Assembly (NCBI GenBank): GCA_031360915.1
Contig: JANMCE010000037.1
Location: 1 to 8,036, forward strand
DNA length: 8,036 nucleotides
Direction of reading: 5' to 3'
From: JANMCE01 sp031360915
Lineage (GTDB): Bacteria; Actinomycetota; Acidimicrobiia; Acidimicrobiales; Ilumatobacteraceae
In this document: positions 5,593-8,036 of the stretch, piece by piece
Position numbering within the stretch: the first letter of the stretch is position 1
Layout of the letters: the number at the start of each line of letters is the position of its first letter
The notes under the pieces: model-generated
Told to the model about the DNA's origin: nothing
Seen by the model: the letters and a program-made list of their open reading frames with translations, nothing else
Database searches by the model: none
Position numbers and translations under genes: made by a program

Positions 5593-6282
5593 GTGGCAGG
5601 CTTTCCGCTAATGCGCCGCCTCTTTCCTGTTGACTCCGTTGATGCGATCGACGTACTGGCTGATGCCTACATCACGCCTTCCTGCGCAGGTGCAAAGCCG
5701 TGGGTGATCCTGTCGATGGTGCACAGCATCGACGGCAGCACCAGTCTCAGCGGCCTGTCCGGGCCGCTCGGATCAGACGCCGATCAGGCCGTCTTTTCCA
5801 CCTTGCGCTCACGAGCCGACCTTCTGCTGGTCGGGGCCGGAACGGTGCGAGCCGAGGGCTATCAACCCCTCAAGCGAGCAGGCCAGCGGCTGGCCATCGT
5901 TTCCGGCTCGGGTGCGCTTCCGTGGGAGGAGCCGGTGTACACCCACCGCCAGACCGTCATCGTCGCCCCAGAGGACGGCCCGACATTGCCCGTGACGGCA
6001 CTCCGGGCCGGCCGAGGCCGGGTGGATCTGGCGCTCGCCCTGGACCTACTGGAACCACGCGTGGTGCTGCTGGAGGGCGGCAGTTCGCTGAACGCACAGA
6101 TGCTGGCGCTCGGCCTGGTGGACGAGTTGTGCATCACGACGGCGCCGGTGACCGTGGTGGGGTCGGGGCCCCGCATCGCGCAGAGTGCAGTGGAGTCGAT
6201 CCAGCCATTCCGGCTCACCCAGATACTCGAGCAGGACGGCTATCTCTTCAGCCGCTACTTCCGCGGTGGAACTACGCCGTGA
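5593..6282 (+). CDS. Stand-alone RibD C-terminal-type reductase (pyrimidine reductase / DHFR-like fold)
   Basis: A 229-residue NADPH-dependent reductase of the RibD_C family, with no deaminase domain. The signature block is at 37-90: VHSIDGSTSLSG, then SGPLGSDADQAVF and LLLVGAGTVRAEGY, in which Ser/Asp contact the substrate and the GAGTVR loop binds cofactor. EGGSSLNAQML at 161-171 and LVDELCI at 175-181 are the second conserved part. RibD_C proteins reduce diaminouracil ribosyl phosphate in riboflavin synthesis, but the actinobacterial stand-alone branch includes M. tuberculosis Rv2671, known to reduce dihydrofolate. The neighbours here are dNTP-synthesis genes rather than rib genes, which tilts me toward the DHFR-like role without proving it. 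GTG 5593 or ATG 5611 could be the start; ATG 5611 has AGG 10 bases before it, GTG 5593 has only GGA, so the first six residues are uncertain. It ends inside the 3' end of nrdR (11-base tail-to-tail overlap). Confidence 0.85.
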   Translation: MAGFPLMRRLFPVDSVDAIDVLADAYITPSCAGAKPWVILSMVHSIDGSTSLSGLSGPLGSDADQAVFSTLRSRADLLLVGAGTVRAEGYQPLKRAGQRLAIVSGSGALPWEEPVYTHRQTVIVAPEDGPTLPVTALRAGRGRVDLALALDLLEPRVVLLEGGSSLNAQMLALGLVDELCITTAPVTVVGSGPRIAQSAVESIQPFRLTQILEQDGYLFSRYFRGGTTP

Positions 6283-6745
6283 CGTCGGTGCTTTTGGCCA
6301 GCAGGTGCAGTTCGCGCTGGAAATCACCGATGCCGTCGAAGTTCTTGTAGACGCTGGCGAAGCGGAGGTACACCACTTCGTCCACCAACCGGAGCTCTTC
6401 GAGTACGGCCAGGCCAACCTGGGATGCAGTGACCTCGCTGCCGTGCAAACGCATGCGGTCTTCGACTGCGAGCGCGATGTCATCGAGGGCGGTCACGCTG
6501 ATAGGGCGACCTTTCGCGGCGGCCCGCAGGCCGGACACGATTTTCTTTCTGTCAAAGGGCTCGCGCTCGCCGCTGCGCTTGATCACGAGAAGAGCCGACT
6601 CTTCGAGCCGCTCGTAGGTGGTGAAACGCTCCTGGCAACTCACACACAAGCGACGGCGACGAATGGCGCTGCCCTCTTCTGAGGCGCGTGAATCGATGAC
6701 CTTCGTATCATCAGCATGACAAGACGGGCATCGCACGGAGAACAC
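6272..6745 (-). CDS. nrdR: Transcriptional repressor NrdR
   Basis: Zinc-ribbon/ATP-cone repressor of ribonucleotide reductase genes; it senses the ATP/dATP balance and binds paired 16-bp NrdR boxes. The 157 residues show the ribbon C6-P-S-C9 ... C34-V-S-C37, the diagnostic RRRRLC and RFTTYER (residues 29-46), then the ATP-cone from about 51 (LLVIKRSGEREPFDRKKI) to 140. All four zinc cysteines are present and the length is typical. GTG 6745 is used because GGGG lies 7 bases upstream; GTG 6736 would give the usual MRCPSC start but has no ribosome binding site at the right distance. It follows the LysM gene by 29 bases on the same strand, so the two likely share the SOS-boxed promoter. The same order (lexA, divergent LysM protein, nrdR) occurs in Mycobacterium (Rv2720, Rv2719c, Rv2718c). 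The probable target, nrdJ, is nearby. Confidence 0.97.
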   Translation of the reverse strand: MFSVRCPSCHADDTKVIDSRASEEGSAIRRRRLCVSCQERFTTYERLEESALLVIKRSGEREPFDRKKIVSGLRAAAKGRPISVTALDDIALAVEDRMRLHGSEVTASQVGLAVLEELRLVDEVVYLRFASVYKNFDGIGDFQRELHLLAKSTDVTA

Positions 6746-6774
6746 GGTAGTGCCCCGGCGACGCCGTCGTACTC

Positions 6775-7113
6775 TCAGTTCGGCAAGATCAGCTCTTGAC
6801 CGACCCGAATGGTGGAACTGCCGTTCAGACGGAGCAGTTCATCGACCAACTGGGCCATGTCGGCGTGCGGCCGCTCGTGCTGGGCGATCGACCACAATGA
6901 CTCACCCGGCTGCACGATGTGCACGGACGCGCCCTGCAAGACGGACGGATAGGCGGGAGTGGTCGTCATGGAGGAGGCCACCATCTGGCCGACGACGAAC
7001 AGAAGCGCCAGCACCAGACCGGCCGCCACGAGCCGACGTACGGCATAGACCCGGGCCGAGGGGCGGGAGGTGGTTTCATCAGCGATGTGGGAGGGAACGA
7101 TTACTGCTGCCAT
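6775..7113 (-). CDS. Single-pass membrane protein with LysM domain, probable SOS-induced cell-division inhibitor (Rv2719c/YneA-like)
   Basis: 112 residues: a short N-terminal cytoplasmic part with a basic stretch (RVYAVRR), one transmembrane helix at about 28-47, a short linker and a C-terminal LysM peptidoglycan-binding domain at about 64-111 (HIVQPGESLWSIAQ ... IRVGQELILPN). No hydrolase domain is present. Proteins of this build beside lexA are DNA-damage-induced and delay division in Bacillus (YneA), Corynebacterium (DivS) and Mycobacterium (Rv2719c/ChiZ); the same role is inferred from position and architecture. ATG 7113 is chosen because GGAG sits 5 bases upstream; the longer frame from ATG 7158 would translate through an SOS box and the promoter. 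Two perfect LexA boxes lie in its promoter region. It is likely the first gene of a two-gene operon with nrdR. Confidence 0.88.
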   Translation of the reverse strand: MAAVIVPSHIADETTSRPSARVYAVRRLVAAGLVLALLFVVGQMVASSMTTTPAYPSVLQGASVHIVQPGESLWSIAQHERPHADMAQLVDELLRLNGSSTIRVGQELILPN

Positions 7114-7133
7114 GACGACTCCAAGGGGCGAGG

Positions 7134-7147
7134 CGAACGATTGTTCG
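7134..7147. promoter_or_regulatory. SOS (LexA) box 1, perfect
   Basis: CGAAC-GATT-GTTCG, exact match to the actinobacterial LexA consensus core. It lies between the predicted -10 and the ATG of the LysM gene, near its transcription start. Confidence 0.88.
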
Positions 7148-7150
7148 ATC

Positions 7151-7180
7151 AGCATCACACGAACAGTCGTTCGTCGTCAA
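7151..7180 (-). promoter_or_regulatory. Promoter of the LysM-nrdR operon
   Basis: On the minus strand, -35 TTGACG (7175-7180), an 18-base spacer and a weak -10 GATGCT (7151-7156). SOS box 2 fills the spacer, so LexA binding would block polymerase directly. The -35 is convincing; the -10 is only 3 of 6 to consensus. Confidence 0.5.
7160..7173. promoter_or_regulatory. SOS (LexA) box 2, perfect
   Basis: CGAAC-AGTC-GTTCG, perfect core with A/T flanks extending the palindrome to 16 bp. It occupies the spacer of the predicted LysM promoter. Confidence 0.9.
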
Positions 7181-7189
7181 GGCCCAATG

Positions 7190-7203
7190 CGAACAAATGT
7201 CTC
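7190..7203. promoter_or_regulatory. SOS (LexA) box 3, degenerate
   Basis: CGAAC-AAAT-GTCTC: intact left half, right half reduced to 2 of 5 matches. It lies next to box 4 on the lexA side and could support cooperative or weaker binding, or be a decayed site. Confidence 0.4.
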
Positions 7204-7204
7204 C

Positions 7205-7218
7205 CGAACAAACGTTTG
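7205..7218. promoter_or_regulatory. SOS (LexA) box 4, one mismatch
   Basis: CGAAC-AAAC-GTTTG, 9 of 10 core bases. It overlaps the predicted -35 of lexA (7216-7221), the position expected for autoregulation. Confidence 0.78.
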
Positions 7219-7244
7219 ACGAATGCTACGAACACGGGTACCCT
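7216..7244 (+). promoter_or_regulatory. lexA promoter, probably giving a leaderless mRNA
   Basis: -35 TTGACG (7216-7221), a 17-base spacer and -10 TACCCT (7239-7244, TANNNT type) end 7 bases before ATG 7252. That distance puts the transcription start at or next to the A of the start codon. No Shine-Dalgarno sequence precedes the ATG, which agrees with leaderless translation as is common in actinobacteria. Confidence 0.6.
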
Positions 7245-7251
7245 TGCACCT

Positions 7252-7884
7252 ATGGCTGATGCCCCGCTCACCGACCGTCAACGTTCCATTCTCGACTTTA
7301 TTGAGAAATCCACCCTCAAACGGGGGTTTCCACCCTCGGTCCGCGAGATCGGCGAGGCGGTTGGGCTTACCTCTCCTTCTACGGTGCACAACCATCTGGC
7401 GTCGTTGCAGCGCAAGGGATTCCTGCGTCGTGACCCAACCAAGCCCCGTGCTATCGAGATGCGCTACGACCCGTCGTCGTCCACACCGATTGAACGGCGT
7501 CCTGTCCGTAACGTTCCCCTCGTCGGTGACGTCGCGGCTGGTACCGACGTGTTGGCGCAGGAAAACATCGAAGAGATCATGCCGATCCCCACCGACTTCA
7601 CCGGTGAGGGCGAACTGTTCATGCTGCGGGTCCGCGGAGACTCAATGGTTGACGCTGGCATTCTGGATGGTGATTTCGTGGTCGTGCGTCAACAGCCCAC
7701 GGCATCCAACGGCGACATCATCGTGGCCGGAATCCCGGGTGGCGAAGCGACCGTGAAGACGTACCAGCGTCGTGGCGGCGCCATCGTTCTAGTGCCGTCC
7801 AACCCGCGCTTGTCGCCCATGACGTTCTCCCCCCAGGAAGTGTCGATCTTCGGCAAGGTCGTGACGGTTCTTCGCCGTCTGTAG
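7252..7884 (+). CDS. lexA: SOS response repressor LexA (self-cleaving, S24 family)
   Basis: Represses DNA-damage genes and inactivates itself when RecA filaments stimulate its autocleavage. 210 residues: an N-terminal winged helix-turn-helix (about 1-65; LTDRQRSILDFIE, with recognition helix region SPSTVHNHLASLQRKGFL), a linker, and the S24 peptidase/dimerisation domain (about 88-208). The cleavage bond is A96-G97 in VGDVAAG; the catalytic pair is S131 in VRGDSM and K169 in ATVKTY, both intact. ATG 7252 is chosen because homology starts there and a promoter -10 sits 7 bases upstream; a longer in-frame extension reaching back past 7000 crosses the operators and the LysM gene and is not translated. 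The four SOS boxes upstream serve both this gene and the divergent LysM-nrdR operon. Confidence 0.98.
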   Translation: MADAPLTDRQRSILDFIEKSTLKRGFPPSVREIGEAVGLTSPSTVHNHLASLQRKGFLRRDPTKPRAIEMRYDPSSSTPIERRPVRNVPLVGDVAAGTDVLAQENIEEIMPIPTDFTGEGELFMLRVRGDSMVDAGILDGDFVVVRQQPTASNGDIIVAGIPGGEATVKTYQRRGGAIVLVPSNPRLSPMTFSPQEVSIFGKVVTVLRRL

Positions 7885-7906
7885 ATCGCGGCGGTGAGTG
7901 CGGGAG

Positions 7907-7923
7907 GCGAGTTCGGACCTCGC
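7907..7923 (+). terminator. Weak stem-loop after lexA, possible terminator
   Basis: GCGAG (7907-7911) pairs with CTCGC (7919-7923) around TTCGGAC, 23 bases after the lexA stop. There is no T-run behind it, so it may be only a 3'-end stabiliser or chance. Confidence 0.25.
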
Positions 7924-7991
7924 TCTGCGCTTGCCGTTTCGCAATCTCGGGACAGCCCTTTTCGGAGGTGCTGGCCCGTGCTGTTTTCCGC

Positions 7992-8036
7992 TTAGCTGGG
8001 CGGACCCCACTGCGTGGGAGGCGGAGGCGGAGGCGG
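7992..8036 (-). CDS. Possible proline-rich C-terminus of a converging gene, cut by the window edge
   Basis: On the minus strand the frame entering at 8036 reads seven prolines, then TQWGPPS and a TAA at 7992-7994. Proline runs with Q-W-G-P near a C-terminus are common in actinobacterial membrane and secreted proteins, and a gene converging on lexA fits the spacing (107 bases between stops). Only 14 residues are visible, so the call rests on composition; no family can be named. Confidence 0.33.
   Translation of the reverse strand, partial: PPPPPPPTQWGPPS
8017..8036. repeat. GGAGGC hexanucleotide repeat at window edge
   Basis: Three full GGAGGC units plus GG run off the end of the window. On the minus strand they encode the proline run of the putative converging gene; the array may continue beyond the edge. 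Confidence 0.6.

Noticed and set aside
7114..7158. N-terminal extension of the LysM protein from ATG 7158
   Set aside because: It would place a perfect SOS box and the promoter -10 inside the coding region; ATG 7113 has GGAG at the right distance.

Overview
The window comes from a high-GC actinobacterium, most likely a member of Acidimicrobiia or a related lineage. That placement is inference. It rests on actinobacterial-type SOS boxes (CGAAC-N4-GTTCG), a lexA | LysM protein - nrdR arrangement like that of Mycobacterium, a B12-dependent ribonucleotide reductase, and GTG starts with weak ribosome binding sites. There is no sign of a phage, transposon, CRISPR array or tRNA/rRNA gene.

Layout. 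Bases 1-1446 (+ strand) hold the end of a PLP-dependent aminotransferase, then three reading frames that look protein-like only if the frame is changed several times: a polytopic membrane protein, a cyclophilin-like peptidyl-prolyl isomerase C-terminus and a small membrane protein. This is either a decaying locus or a stretch with uncorrected indels. From 1443 onward every gene is intact. Thymidine kinase (tdk, -) meets the last broken frame tail to tail. A hairpin-rich gap separates it from nrdJ (-), the adenosylcobalamin-dependent class II ribonucleotide reductase. A 503-base intergenic region follows, with a near-consensus promoter for nrdJ, two NrdR-box-like sites, a perfect 16-bp palindrome and a pair of inverted DnaA boxes. 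Then come a stand-alone RibD-C/DHFR-like reductase (+), nrdR (-), a short LysM membrane protein (-), a compact region with four SOS boxes, and lexA (+). The last 45 bases may hold the proline-rich C-terminus of another minus-strand gene.

Function. The intact part is a nucleotide-supply and DNA-damage cluster. NrdJ makes dNTPs and Tdk salvages thymidine. NrdR is the dATP/ATP-sensing repressor expected to act on the nrdJ promoter found here. LexA controls its own promoter and the divergent LysM-nrdR pair. The promoter anatomy suggests that nrdR expression is tied to the SOS response and that nrdJ may also respond to DnaA. The RibD-C protein could belong to riboflavin or to reduced-folate metabolism; its position among dNTP genes makes a dihydrofolate-reductase-like role worth testing.
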